Shown: positions 54,830 to 64,000 of the stretch, in pieces | Layout: every line of letters starts with the position of its first letter | Numbering within the stretch: the stretch's first letter is position 1 | IMG/VR virus record: IMGVR_UViG_3300019776_000961 | Span: 1 to 64,000 of that record | Length of the DNA: 64,000 nt | Reading direction: 5' to 3' (one strand) | From: a virus | Position numbers and translations under genes: made by a program | The notes under the pieces: generated by a model | What the model saw: only the letters and a program-made list of their open reading frames with translations | Told to the model about the DNA's origin: nothing | Database searches by the model: none

Positions 54830-57800
54830 ATGGAGGTTGTCGCTCTTAGCTCAGTAAACTATATAGGTTTATCATCATCTTATATCGATGATGCAAAGCT
54901 TAAAATTAATCAAAATATCTTTTATACTGAAGATGGTTTAGAGATACCATATGTGCATGCATATGAAAATTTAAACGACAATACAATTAATAATTTTTCA
55001 AATTTATTTCTTACCGATACAAAATTACTCTCGAGTACATTTTATATAGAAGATCTCAAGCCAATCGAGGATCCTGGGTTTTCAACATATTTAATAACCA
55101 ATGCAATCGGTAATATCACCGATAATTCACGCTATCTCGTAGTACAGGAGCCTGGTATTGAAGAGAATACAGCGATCTGTACATTCACTGGTACACAAGC
55201 TCTATTTGATAATAGATACATGTTTGACATAGTATTTCTAAACGGTAGCTTATGTAAGATAACTCATGAAAATGAAAATATCACAAGATATCTTACAGTT
55301 GACTATTTGGGTAATTTAATTTTTACAAAGGACGTTCAAGCTGATTATCTCGGAGACTTGAGTCCACAAATTTTTTACTATACATATGACAGAAATAGTC
55401 AGTATATTACTTTTTGTACAAATGTAAATGATATTGTAAAGGTGTTGGCTTATGACCCTGCTACATTAAATTTTACTCTCAATGATTTTATCACAGGAGC
55501 TGATGTACCGTTTACAACAAGATCTATTTTTAGATGCTTGCCGAGACCTACAACACCAAATACGGCATATCTTTTTGATCCTTGGGTTTCATATAAAAAA
55601 GATCTCAAAACTAATACACAAAACATTAATAAAGAGAGTAGTTTTCAAGACGTAAAGTCTAATTTACTCATTAATAATGAATTCTATCCTGTAACAGGTT
55701 CTGAAATGCTCGTTAATGTCCTGTCTCTTAAGAATACAAGTACACCTGAAAATTACCAATCTCGTAATAATCCTTTTCAATCGAGTAAATCAACCCTATT
55801 AACCGGGTCACCTATTAATAATCGCGAATACAAGAGACTCTTTACAGGGTCTAATCAAAAATATGGTAATGATAATATTACTCTAGGTTATGAATCATAT
55901 ACTACAGATATTGTATTACAAGCTGACAATATTACCTATTTCCATATACCTTATAATTTCTTTCCCTTCATACAGCTCAATATTAATGATTCTGGTTTAA
56001 TTGAAGCAGGTAGTATTGCCGGTGATCACCCACTTAAAGCTGATAAAGTATTTAAAAAACTTACAAATGCTGAAAGCACGTCACCGTTTGGTGTAGTAAC
56101 AGATGAAGCTGATGGTTATTTTTTATGTAGCTGGCTTTCAGGTAACTGGGATGTAAACACAAAGCCTGTATGGATGGATAGATATTACAACCCATCAAAA
56201 ATATCTTTCTTTAGTGCACTCACAACTAATCCGTTTCAAGCAATTACATATACTTCACAAGCGGAGTGTCTATTTACAAGTGTTGCGAATATACTGGGTC
56301 ACGTTGATGTTTTTGATAAACCATCTGATTTAATTTTTGAGCCAAGTGCGTACTACGCATACCACCACTATGGTAAGAGTGGTGTACAAAAATATGTAAA
56401 CTCGCTTGAACCATTTTCGATTTCCGATAATTTTAATTCCTATCTTAATACAGATTATACACCTGTAATTACAAATAACCTCGTGCCTTCTACAAGTGCA
56501 TATGTGTTTGATGGTAACAGATACGCTATCACAAAGAGTCTTTCTGCAATTCAAAATAATGGTCAGTTTACATTGAGTTTCTGGGGATCTAATGAAGATT
56601 GGACAGTACCATTTGCTGAACAAATAATAGGTAATTATTCTAGCGATGGCTTTGGTATTTTTAATCAAAATATCATTACACCAACATTATTTGTTAATTC
56701 AATAACTGGTACGTACGTGTTAAACTCCGATCTCAAGCGTATCAAAACAATTCAATACGGTGGCGATACAGTATACAATGTAATTAAATTCTTACACACG
56801 GATGATTATTACGTAATGTTTAATAGTGGAAATTTTGCAAGATACAATAGTATCGATGATGCGATAAAAAATATCTACGATGTTAGATTACAGTATGCTA
56901 AAACAATTGATTATACTCAATCAACATTATATGTAGTATGTTCTGCTAAGCAGTATTCAACGACGCAATCAGACCAATTTATACTTGCTATCGATCTGCC
57001 AACAATGACAGTTGATGATATTACTCAAGATCTTCTTAATTATGAAACAGCAGTATTTGCTAACGATAGCAATGCGGGCTGGGATTGGAATCAACCTGCA
57101 ATTATCTCGCTCAATAACGCAAGTACAGTAGATTATTATGATAAAAAATTGTATTTAACACCAGGTGTAGTCTCCAGACGTGTTGATGATACGATATATT
57201 ATCTTAAAGATGGTGATACGATTGCACAATGGAGTCAAATCACTAACGCTACAGTTAATGCAGTAACTACAGCTTTTAAATCATATAATTCTGGTATCAT
57301 AGATTTTAATATTGACTTTGACGGTAATTTTTGGATTCTCGATAACAATAACAGTTATTATAAATTTACACCAGCTCGAGAATTTGTTCTTTCTGGTACA
57401 ACTACAAATAATAGCTTTTTTAATTATAAAATTGGATTTACTGCAGATCTTATTAATGGTGAATATAAGGAGCAAGTACTTCTCATGCAGCAAGGTAGCT
57501 TGAATATACCACCAAATCCGTTTAGTAACTATAACTACAATATTATAACTAATGACACACCTGCTCTTAATTTTGTAACTGATTATGGTGAAACAATGTA
57601 CGCTAGCTTGTATAGGTCTCTTTCAGCCCCTGGTTTATTATTGAGTATACTCGATACCAAAGGTCAGGTTCTATCAAGTAATACATATATATCACTAACC
57701 GGCTCCTCTTTTGAACCTACAAATTCAGAGTATTTACGTAAAATAGTTAGCGTTCAATACCCCACACCTAGCTTAAACGTAAAGACAGTAATGACAAATG

Positions 57801-58393
57801 TCTATAATTCTGATGACAAGTATTCAACCGATATTATATATTCGCTTACTGCTCTTGACCCAGGCATGCACCACTTTGCTGTACGTGTTGATACATATAA
57901 CGGGGTTAACACACTCTTCATTGATGGTCAAAAAATAGGTATTGTTCAATACCCGCCGAGAAAGTATCACTTCAATAATTTCGGTAATAGACCATTTCTC
58001 GCTGGTACAGCTGTATATAAAAATTCAATTCCATTATTTAACTATCTACAGAAAAAGGAAGGATTAGCTGTAAACCTTACAATGAGTAATGTTCATGTTT
58101 ATAACTCCGCACTTGTGGATGCTGATATCGCAATGCTTGCTCGTGAGCAAATGGGGATTAACGACATACACTTCAACGTACCATGTGGTAGAAGAAATTA
58201 TCTTGAAGAAGTAGAAAGATACTTCAAAGCTACGGTTCCAGGATCAAAATCTACATATTATAATCTAAATATTAAAAATTCAGGAATTTATAATAAAGGA
58301 TTACAAACAGCACTCGGACAGCGTCTTATCACTAAATTAAATGAGTTGGCTCCTGTACATACACAACTAAATAACATTAATTGGATCAACTAA
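54830..58393 (+). CDS. Large virion protein with LamG-like domain (1187 aa)
   Basis: 1187 residues, strand-rich with many Asn and Tyr. A LamG-like domain is split: STSAYVFDGNRYAITKSLS...FTLSFWGSNEDW (about 555-595), and GMHHFAVRVDTYNGVNTLFIDGQ with VHVYNSALVDADIAML (about 1015-1105). Between them lies a region with propeller-like blades (NFWILDNNNSYYKFTPAREFVLSG). It overlaps the next gene by one base (TAATG). Probably a baseplate or tail-tip protein; the exact role is unknown. Confidence 0.7.
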   Translation: MEVVALSSVNYIGLSSSYIDDAKLKINQNIFYTEDGLEIPYVHAYENLNDNTINNFSNLFLTDTKLLSSTFYIEDLKPIEDPGFSTYLITNAIGNITDNSRYLVVQEPGIEENTAICTFTGTQALFDNRYMFDIVFLNGSLCKITHENENITRYLTVDYLGNLIFTKDVQADYLGDLSPQIFYYTYDRNSQYITFCTNVNDIVKVLAYDPATLNFTLNDFITGADVPFTTRSIFRCLPRPTTPNTAYLFDPWVSYKKDLKTNTQNINKESSFQDVKSNLLINNEFYPVTGSEMLVNVLSLKNTSTPENYQSRNNPFQSSKSTLLTGSPINNREYKRLFTGSNQKYGNDNITLGYESYTTDIVLQADNITYFHIPYNFFPFIQLNINDSGLIEAGSIAGDHPLKADKVFKKLTNAESTSPFGVVTDEADGYFLCSWLSGNWDVNTKPVWMDRYYNPSKISFFSALTTNPFQAITYTSQAECLFTSVANILGHVDVFDKPSDLIFEPSAYYAYHHYGKSGVQKYVNSLEPFSISDNFNSYLNTDYTPVITNNLVPSTSAYVFDGNRYAITKSLSAIQNNGQFTLSFWGSNEDWTVPFAEQIIGNYSSDGFGIFNQNIITPTLFVNSITGTYVLNSDLKRIKTIQYGGDTVYNVIKFLHTDDYYVMFNSGNFARYNSIDDAIKNIYDVRLQYAKTIDYTQSTLYVVCSAKQYSTTQSDQFILAIDLPTMTVDDITQDLLNYETAVFANDSNAGWDWNQPAIISLNNASTVDYYDKKLYLTPGVVSRRVDDTIYYLKDGDTIAQWSQITNATVNAVTTAFKSYNSGIIDFNIDFDGNFWILDNNNSYYKFTPAREFVLSGTTTNNSFFNYKIGFTADLINGEYKEQVLLMQQGSLNIPPNPFSNYNYNIITNDTPALNFVTDYGETMYASLYRSLSAPGLLLSILDTKGQVLSSNTYISLTGSSFEPTNSEYLRKIVSVQYPTPSLNVKTVMTNVYNSDDKYSTDIIYSLTALDPGMHHFAVRVDTYNGVNTLFIDGQKIGIVQYPPRKYHFNNFGNRPFLAGTAVYKNSIPLFNYLQKKEGLAVNLTMSNVHVYNSALVDADIAMLAREQMGINDIHFNVPCGRRNYLEEVERYFKATVPGSKSTYYNLNIKNSGIYNKGLQTALGQRLITKLNELAPVHTQLNNINWIN

Positions 58394-60063
58394 TGAATAT
58401 TACAGAAGCAGTAAGTGCAGCAAATATTATATACGACCGTTATCTCGGAGCTACTCTCGCGCTTCCTTTTACTGGTTTTGATACTATAAAAATACAACCT
58501 AATGATGTAGCTATAGCACCTGTAATAAACCAGGCTTTTAGTAAATTATACACAAATTTTCTTTATCTCTACAAATCATCGAGAGTAGCGTCTGATATTA
58601 TACCCATTTCATCTGTAGGAGTTGCGGGAGTTAGTGCTAACTCAACTGATTTCCGCTGGTTTACTAATACCGATGGCTTGAGTACTAGTCAATTTATACC
58701 TCTCTCGACAGCTGTTGTATCAACATCAGCAATGTTTAATTTGTATAACCAGGATCAAATAATAGATATAGCTGTTGTACAGAACCGTGAGTCGAATAAC
58801 TTTTCTATCTTCACCACTACAGGTACTGATATCGTTGTTTATAATTCAGACAATCGATTTTTTAATAATACAATAGATAAAGACCTGTCAATAACACCTG
58901 TATTTAGTGCAAATCAAACATATAAAAATTCAGGTATCTATTGGAAGGGTATTAATGATTTTGCTTTTGGTGAAGAAAACTCTCTTTATGTATTAGATCT
59001 AAGCGCTAATAGAGTTGTAAAATACGATGCTTCTGGTTTTTTGACAGACGATACAGTAATGAAAAATACTCTTACATATGAGGATAGTATGGGTGGTTTA
59101 GGTACATATCTTGATCAAAACATGTTTAACGCTCCTCGCAGTATAGATGTATGTAACTCTGATTTATTTGTACTCGATTCAGGTAATGGTTGTGTAAAGC
59201 GTTATGATAAAGATCTTAACTGGCGCACTACATACCGTCTTTTTAGAGACTTTCTTTCTGCATATCCGGTACATCTATCCCACGATAGTAATGGCAATAT
59301 GTATGTACTTACAACGAATGAAACGATTCTTAGGTACGATAATAATTTTCAAAATAAAACAACTATATATCTTGACAACTTAAGTGCATTTGATAGTATC
59401 TATAAAAAAGTAATATTTTCAAAATATGATCCGAATATATTTTATGCTGTTGCATCAGAGGACATATTTAAACGGCTTGTAAGTGAACCAGATGAAGATG
59501 TAGGTAAGTATTTGTTCTATCTTTACAGAGTAAATACTGAAGAAGTATATACCGGGTTTGACACTATCTCTACTTTTAGCGGTGATATTAATATTGCGTT
59601 TAGTCAAAGTAATGGGGTTGGTAAATTTTCTGCTTGGTTTGATAATTTGAACCTCTTCGATGTACTCAATACAAAAGAATTTGATGTATATTCACTTGAG
59701 GATATAAAAATATCACATGCCGAATATTTACAAAACTGGGTATTCAATAAAGCATTATCAAAGTTAATTCTCAATCATATGAGATTACGAGATCAAATAT
59801 TCGGTAAATTTCTCTCACGTATAGATTCGTACGGCAATATAACATTCCGCGGTACACGTTATTTAACACCTGAAGAATACGCAACAATAAATTATTTTCA
59901 GCAGAACATTACAAATTATATAGGTATGAATGAAATTCTACAAAATAACATCATTAATAGATGTTTAGAGCAAATTTACAATGTACAGGTCGCTATGCTT
60001 AATATTTTACAAGCAGAAGCACAGATAAATTATGACCCAGGTCTCCCTGTATTTATCAATTGA
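58393..60063 (+). CDS. NHL/beta-propeller-containing virion protein (556 aa)
   Basis: 556 residues from ATG 58393 (TAATG coupling). Residues about 185-330 contain NHL-like blades: NSLYVLDLSANRVVKYDASGFL, DLFVLDSGNGCVKRYDKDLNW and GNMYVLTTNETILRYDNNF. The C-terminal 120 residues are helical (WVFNKALSKLILNHMRLRDQI). Coupled to the 1187-residue protein, so the two likely form one tail sub-assembly. The N-terminus (NITEAVSAANIIYDRYLGATLALPF) may be an attachment region. Confidence 0.68.
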   Translation: MNITEAVSAANIIYDRYLGATLALPFTGFDTIKIQPNDVAIAPVINQAFSKLYTNFLYLYKSSRVASDIIPISSVGVAGVSANSTDFRWFTNTDGLSTSQFIPLSTAVVSTSAMFNLYNQDQIIDIAVVQNRESNNFSIFTTTGTDIVVYNSDNRFFNNTIDKDLSITPVFSANQTYKNSGIYWKGINDFAFGEENSLYVLDLSANRVVKYDASGFLTDDTVMKNTLTYEDSMGGLGTYLDQNMFNAPRSIDVCNSDLFVLDSGNGCVKRYDKDLNWRTTYRLFRDFLSAYPVHLSHDSNGNMYVLTTNETILRYDNNFQNKTTIYLDNLSAFDSIYKKVIFSKYDPNIFYAVASEDIFKRLVSEPDEDVGKYLFYLYRVNTEEVYTGFDTISTFSGDINIAFSQSNGVGKFSAWFDNLNLFDVLNTKEFDVYSLEDIKISHAEYLQNWVFNKALSKLILNHMRLRDQIFGKFLSRIDSYGNITFRGTRYLTPEEYATINYFQQNITNYIGMNEILQNNIINRCLEQIYNVQVAMLNILQAEAQINYDPGLPVFIN

Positions 60064-60078
60064 TAACCATGGGGTTTT

Positions 60079-60086
60079 AATAAATA
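60079..60086 (+). promoter_or_regulatory. T4-type late promoter octamer
   Basis: AATAAATA. Predicted +1 at 60092, one base before ATG 60093. Confidence 0.55.
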
Positions 60087-60092
60087 TTTTCA

Positions 60093-60725
60093 ATGGCTAC
60101 TATTTCTGTAATTAAATTAAAAATACGTAGAGGCACCGATACACAGCGTAAGCAAGTTATTTTCGATAACGGTGAACTTGCATATGTAACGGACCCTGAC
60201 AGTCGTCGTCTTTTTGTTGGTGACGGTGTAACACCAGGTGGGATCAGTGCAAATATGAAGTTTTACCTAGGTAGTTTAACATCACCAGTTTCATTTAACA
60301 AATCACAGGTTGGTGATTTAATTTATAATACAGACAATTCATCACTCTATATACTTTCCGGTGTTAATGGAAGCGGATTTCCTGATTATACAAATCCAAA
60401 TGCTTATTTTAATGTGAGTCCATTAGTTGATAATAAGACAATTGCATATATTGGCGGTAATGTAACTGTTAATACAAACGGTGTCTCTGCAGCACAGCTT
60501 GCCTGGAATGCTCTTGATACAACACAGGGATTCTTTAGACCTTCGTCAACAGCACCCTTTAGAATCAATTACGATAATTATAGTATAAAAATTAATAACT
60601 CACAACAGTTGTATGTAAACCTACCGCTCGTTGATACTACAACACTTCCAAGAACAAATCCTGGTGTTGGATCCAATCTCTTATGGATTGATACAACCGC
60701 AGGCAATGTACTCAAAGTAGCATAA
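60093..60725 (+). CDS. Fibre protein with Mtd-type N-terminal domain (210 aa)
   Basis: 210 residues. KLKIRRGTDTQRKQVIFDNG followed by ELAYVTDPDSRRLFVGDGVTPGG (about 8-51) matches the N-terminal domain of phage major tropism determinant/tail fibre proteins ([R]RGT...GE-L-x-Y...R-L-F-V-G-D-G). The rest is beta-rich. The next gene carries the same domain, so the two may form an alternative or mixed fibre. Confidence 0.75.
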   Translation: MATISVIKLKIRRGTDTQRKQVIFDNGELAYVTDPDSRRLFVGDGVTPGGISANMKFYLGSLTSPVSFNKSQVGDLIYNTDNSSLYILSGVNGSGFPDYTNPNAYFNVSPLVDNKTIAYIGGNVTVNTNGVSAAQLAWNALDTTQGFFRPSSTAPFRINYDNYSIKINNSQQLYVNLPLVDTTTLPRTNPGVGSNLLWIDTTAGNVLKVA

Positions 60726-60729
60726 TTTT

Positions 60730-62622
60730 ATGGCCTTTCAAATTACAAATGATACAGTAGTAAAGGTACTTGTTCGTAGAGGACAAGATTATGACCGTTT
60801 ACAAACATTACTTACAAGCGGTGAGTTGGGTTACTCTCAAGATACAGGTCGATTATTCGTAGGAGATGGTGTAACGCTTGGCGGTCTTCCTGTTAGTAAT
60901 CTTTTTTACGGTTTTGTAGCTAATAGAGCGAACTACACTACACTTGCACAGCCTGGTGACACATTATTTCAAACATCAGATAACACACTCTACGCTCTTA
61001 ACGGTGTTACCAGTACATGGCAATCATTGCATCCTGTTTTTGGTAACTGGTTTACCAAATATACAAACTATTACGATGTAAATTCAAACGCGCTTGCAGC
61101 CGGTCTTGTATACAGACCAGGTGTAAACAAATCATCAATTTACAGTACATCGAATATACTAGATTTTAATGCTTACTACATGTCATTGTGCGCAGCATAC
61201 TCAAGTTTTTACTTTGGTAACATTTATAATAAAACAGTATCTAATAATTTAGATGCTACCGTAAATGTAGCTCAAAGTCTATTTGTGAATGGTGTTGATA
61301 ATAATCCAAATCAACTTCAAATACTTGCAAAAGATGGTACAGGTAATAGCTTAATACAAGCGACACAGAATTATTTAAACGTTAACGGTCAGACAGGAAT
61401 AAATTTCTACACAAATGGATTTAAGAGTCTAGTACTCAATACAGGTAGTAACTTTGCATTTACACCTTCAGTAACTGGTACATATACATTGCCTAACTAT
61501 GTAGTTAAGGGTATTACACGTTATTACGACCCCGCTTACTATGATAGTAACGTTACTGTTAACGGTAGTCTGTCTGTACTCGGTGATATCTCATATCTAC
61601 AAACAAAGGTTACAACAACAAGTGCGTTGAGTGTAGTGACCACAAGTACAGGGATACCTGCAATGATTGTAAGTCAGCTAGCACCTGCAGCAAATCAAAT
61701 TATTGCTGAATTCAATGGTGCAGTATCACAAACACAAGGTAAGCCTGTTCTTATTGTTCGCGACGGGCCCTTTGTTGGTGTTAACGTTAGCACAGATACA
61801 CTTGGATCAACTACCAACGCAATGTTTGTTGTATCAGGTACAGCTATATTTGGTCAGGATAACGTTTCAGGTACAACAGACTCCTTTATTGTCAAAACAG
61901 GTACCGGTGGTGTTAATTTAACAACAAACGGTGGTGATATTACACATAATACAAATAATAATGTTACATTTACAGCACCTGGTGGTAATGCCGGTCTGTT
62001 TACACAAATTATTAACAATGCAGCTGCTACTGCAGGTGTTGCTCTTCAAATTGATGCTAGGTCAAACACAGAAGGATTTAGATTCCTACCATCTGCATCA
62101 ACAGGAAGCTATAATTCACTCGTTCGATCAGGTGATCAAGCTCTTATTTATTATAGCGGTGCAGGCGCTGATGGTTCTGGTGGCCTTGTTATCGGTCAGT
62201 GGAGTTCATCATCAGAAGGTATAAGAATTGATTCCAATGGTAATGTCGGTGTCGGTATTTATAACCCAAGTTATAAACTACATGTTAACGGTACATTAGG
62301 TGTTTCCGGTAATACAACAATTGCCGGTACAACATATTGTACAGGTGATATTATTGCTTTCTATACTTCTGACGAACGTCTTAAGGACAATGCTAAGCCA
62401 ATTGAATCAGCATTAGAAAAAGTTAAGAAAATTTCAGGCGTGGAATTTGATTGGAACGATAAGCAAAACATACATACCGGTCATGATGTCGGTGTACTCG
62501 CACAACAAATTGAGGCAGTATTGCCTGAAGCGGTCACAACCCGTGAAGATGGGTATAAGGCTGTAAAATACGAAAAAATAATTCCTCTCTTGATTGAAGC
62601 AATCAAAGAGCTAAGTAAATAG
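60730..62622 (+). CDS. Tail fibre with Mtd-type N-terminus and S74 chaperone
   Basis: 630 residues. Residues about 8-53 (VLVRRGQDYDRLQTLLTSGE through RLFVGDGVTLGG) repeat the Mtd-type head of the previous protein. About 275-320 carry the module NVTVNGSLSVLGDISYLQTK with TTSALSVVTTSTG, shared with the fibres at 4556 and 25833. The C-terminal 85 residues are an S74 intramolecular chaperone: SDERLKDNAKPIE, GVEFDWND, DVGVLAQQIEAVLPEAV. Trimerisation and self-cleavage at Ser of SDER are expected. Late virion protein. Confidence 0.83.
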   Translation: MAFQITNDTVVKVLVRRGQDYDRLQTLLTSGELGYSQDTGRLFVGDGVTLGGLPVSNLFYGFVANRANYTTLAQPGDTLFQTSDNTLYALNGVTSTWQSLHPVFGNWFTKYTNYYDVNSNALAAGLVYRPGVNKSSIYSTSNILDFNAYYMSLCAAYSSFYFGNIYNKTVSNNLDATVNVAQSLFVNGVDNNPNQLQILAKDGTGNSLIQATQNYLNVNGQTGINFYTNGFKSLVLNTGSNFAFTPSVTGTYTLPNYVVKGITRYYDPAYYDSNVTVNGSLSVLGDISYLQTKVTTTSALSVVTTSTGIPAMIVSQLAPAANQIIAEFNGAVSQTQGKPVLIVRDGPFVGVNVSTDTLGSTTNAMFVVSGTAIFGQDNVSGTTDSFIVKTGTGGVNLTTNGGDITHNTNNNVTFTAPGGNAGLFTQIINNAAATAGVALQIDARSNTEGFRFLPSASTGSYNSLVRSGDQALIYYSGAGADGSGGLVIGQWSSSSEGIRIDSNGNVGVGIYNPSYKLHVNGTLGVSGNTTIAGTTYCTGDIIAFYTSDERLKDNAKPIESALEKVKKISGVEFDWNDKQNIHTGHDVGVLAQQIEAVLPEAVTTREDGYKAVKYEKIIPLLIEAIKELSK

Positions 62623-62626
62623 GTAT

Positions 62627-63199
62627 ATGGCACAGTTACCATTAGATGGACAGCAAATAAGTGTAAGTCAGATTAATGCTATTCGCGGAGCTGCTAATTC
62701 CAATACATCTTTAAAAACAGCTGAACTAGCAGTAATGGGTGACCCGAGTGCAACCGGTACAGCTAATATTGCAGCTGCAGGTGCTATATGTATGCCAGAA
62801 GAAATTGTTGACGAAACAACGCATGCATTGGCGCAAAATACCACAGGATGGACATACTATGGCCCTGGTCAAGCAGCAGCTTGGGCACCATATAGAATAG
62901 GAGAATTTCGTGCCGGTTACACCGGCAAACCAACTGTAACAGTAAAAACATTGCCATTAGGTACAATAAATAACTGCTCTGTAGTAATAACTGTAGGTGG
63001 CCAATTTGCTGGTACTAACACATATTATTATGCACTACGTGTTAATGGTGGTTCTATCGGCGCTTGGACAGCTATCGCAGGTAACGGTACAACGGTTACA
63101 TTAACCCCGAGAAGTAACGGAACATATACAGCCTTTGTAAGAGATTATCTTAACTGTGGCTCAAATTACGAATTTAGTTCAACAGCTACATACCCATAA
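62627..63199 (+). CDS. Putative virion adhesin (190 aa)
   Basis: 190 residues. The N-terminus LPLDGQQISVSQINAIRGAANSNTSLKTAELAVMGD resembles the start of phage structural proteins that begin with a short 'P-x-x-G-Q-I-S-x-x-x-I' segment. The C-terminal 95 residues form an Ig-like or fibronectin-like strand set (KPTVTVKTLPLGTINNCSVVITVGGQ...GTYTAFVRDYLN). It follows the S74 fibre gene by four bases. Confidence 0.6.
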   Translation: MAQLPLDGQQISVSQINAIRGAANSNTSLKTAELAVMGDPSATGTANIAAAGAICMPEEIVDETTHALAQNTTGWTYYGPGQAAAWAPYRIGEFRAGYTGKPTVTVKTLPLGTINNCSVVITVGGQFAGTNTYYYALRVNGGSIGAWTAIAGNGTTVTLTPRSNGTYTAFVRDYLNCGSNYEFSSTATYP

Positions 63200-63200
63200 A

Positions 63201-64000
63201 ATGATTAGTAAAGAAATATACAATAATATTCTCAAAGCACTTAATAAAATTGCTGTATTTATTACGCTCAACGAAGTCGATGGTCGACAGGTAACATATC
63301 TTGCTACACGTAATAATACCATTATTAACGACTTTAATGCAGTTTTTTCGGCATTTGAATATGGATGCAATGAGGATGAGGAATATATCGAAGTATATGA
63401 ACTACGCTACGATAAGAAAATACGTATTAGTACAGCAGATGTTTCGCATTATACGTTTTACGGCATTCCAACAGAAGTATCACCTCCGGTATATTTGAGT
63501 GAGAGATATAGTGGATTTGTAACAGATGAACAATTAGTTGATTTTCAGCGTAATAGCTTCCTTGCCAAGGTACATCAGGAGAGAGAAGCGGGACACTATC
63601 ATATCGAACAACCTCACACAATACACGATATGTGTAAATTACTAGAAATAAAATATTTCTTTGAAACGGAATTTAATATAAAGCCAGGTGATCATCCGTT
63701 GTTTGATTTTTATAACGAACTGTATCTTGACTACAATATAGCAAGTAATTCGCTTATAGCAGGTGAACTGCGTGAATTATATAAGAGTATGTTTTTCTTA
63801 CCAGCTATTATCGCTTGTCAGGGTGATGAAGGTGTAGATTTCAAGAAAATAGTTGCAAATAATATAGATAAGAGTATCTATCACGGTTTGCGTGAAAAAT
63901 GGATTTCCTATCTCTATACTCAACGTGATAAGTTCCTACAAAAGGCAACAGAGGATAAATCACAACTTGAATCTGTATGTACAAACCGTCTTATAACAGA
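63201..64000 (+). CDS. Hypothetical virion-region protein, partial
   Basis: Open from ATG 63201 to the window end (266 residues seen, no stop). Mixed alpha/beta at the N-terminus (IYNNILKALNKIAVFITLNEVDGRQVTYLAT), then a more helical region (AGELRELYKSMFFLPAIIACQGDEGVDFKKIVANNID). It starts one base after the preceding stop. No family recognised; probably continues the structural gene run. Confidence 0.7.
   Translation, partial: MISKEIYNNILKALNKIAVFITLNEVDGRQVTYLATRNNTIINDFNAVFSAFEYGCNEDEEYIEVYELRYDKKIRISTADVSHYTFYGIPTEVSPPVYLSERYSGFVTDEQLVDFQRNSFLAKVHQEREAGHYHIEQPHTIHDMCKLLEIKYFFETEFNIKPGDHPLFDFYNELYLDYNIASNSLIAGELRELYKSMFFLPAIIACQGDEGVDFKKIVANNIDKSIYHGLREKWISYLYTQRDKFLQKATEDKSQLESVCTNRLIT

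Noticed and set aside
49200-62622. Diversity-generating retroelement acting on the fibre genes (Mtd-type domains present)
   Set aside because: No reverse transcriptase, template repeat or accessory gene was found in the window; the Mtd-like N-terminal domain alone is common in ordinary f fibres.
1-64000. CRISPR array or prophage with attachment sites
   Set aside because: No evenly spaced direct repeats of 25-40 bases, no integrase and no host flank were seen. Repeats found are inside adhesin genes and vary in sequence.

Overview
The window looks like 64 kb of an AT-rich genome of a large tailed phage (Caudoviricetes) with T4-type late transcription. The evidence is a lysis cassette, many tail-fibre and adhesin genes, a class Ia ribonucleotide reductase pair, a T4 RNase H-like flap nuclease, a RadA-like ATPase, and more than 20 copies of a TATAAATA-type octamer placed just upstream of genes. 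There are also 25 tRNA genes, a tmRNA and a ribosomal protein S21 gene. No integrase, prophage boundary or host housekeeping locus was seen. The host cannot be named from the sequence. Strong Shine-Dalgarno sites at a few genes and TTGNNN/TATAAT promoters point to a bacterium with ordinary sigma70 signals.

Layout. 1-2560: end of a phosphoesterase gene, a coiled-coil zinc-ribbon protein, small genes and an APS kinase. 2572-4476: lysis cassette (unimolecular spanin, small membrane proteins, endolysin). 4556-10958: two long fibre genes flanking a sulfotransferase-like gene. 10960-14562 (minus strand): glycosyltransferase, beta-propeller, sulfotransferase and a GT9-like glycosyltransferase. 14640-18193: small genes including an H1-like protein, bS21 and a SemiSWEET. 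16690-22947: most of the tRNAs, one split by a group I intron, interspersed with three HNH endonuclease genes and an AdoMet decarboxylase-like gene. 24244-30350 (minus): a LamG/glycine-rich adhesin and a 1505-residue adhesin with YadA-type head repeats. 30443-36358: membrane coiled-coil protein, small genes, RadA-like ATPase, another HNH gene, tRNA-Val and a 2-oxoglutarate dioxygenase. 36472-44793: nrdB, nrdA, flap nuclease, deoxynucleotidase and unknown genes. 44811-48944: tmRNA, tRNA-Glu, two putative peptidases, Hsp20 and tRNA-Gly. 49200-64000: a run of virion adhesion and fibre genes, the last cut by the window end.

How the genes work together. The phage appears to carry much of its own translation support: tRNAs for all 20 amino acids, an initiator-like tRNA, a tmRNA and bS21. 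Late promoters sit so that the predicted transcript starts on, or within a few bases of, the start codon, which implies leaderless late mRNAs. APS kinase, two or three sulfotransferase-like proteins and two glycosyltransferases lie among the fibre genes and together suggest a phage-encoded sulfation/glycosylation route acting on fibres or host surface glycans. Five late genes, including the decarboxylase-like and M14 peptidase-like proteins, begin with segments resembling T4 capsid-targeting peptides, so some enzymes may be packaged and injected.
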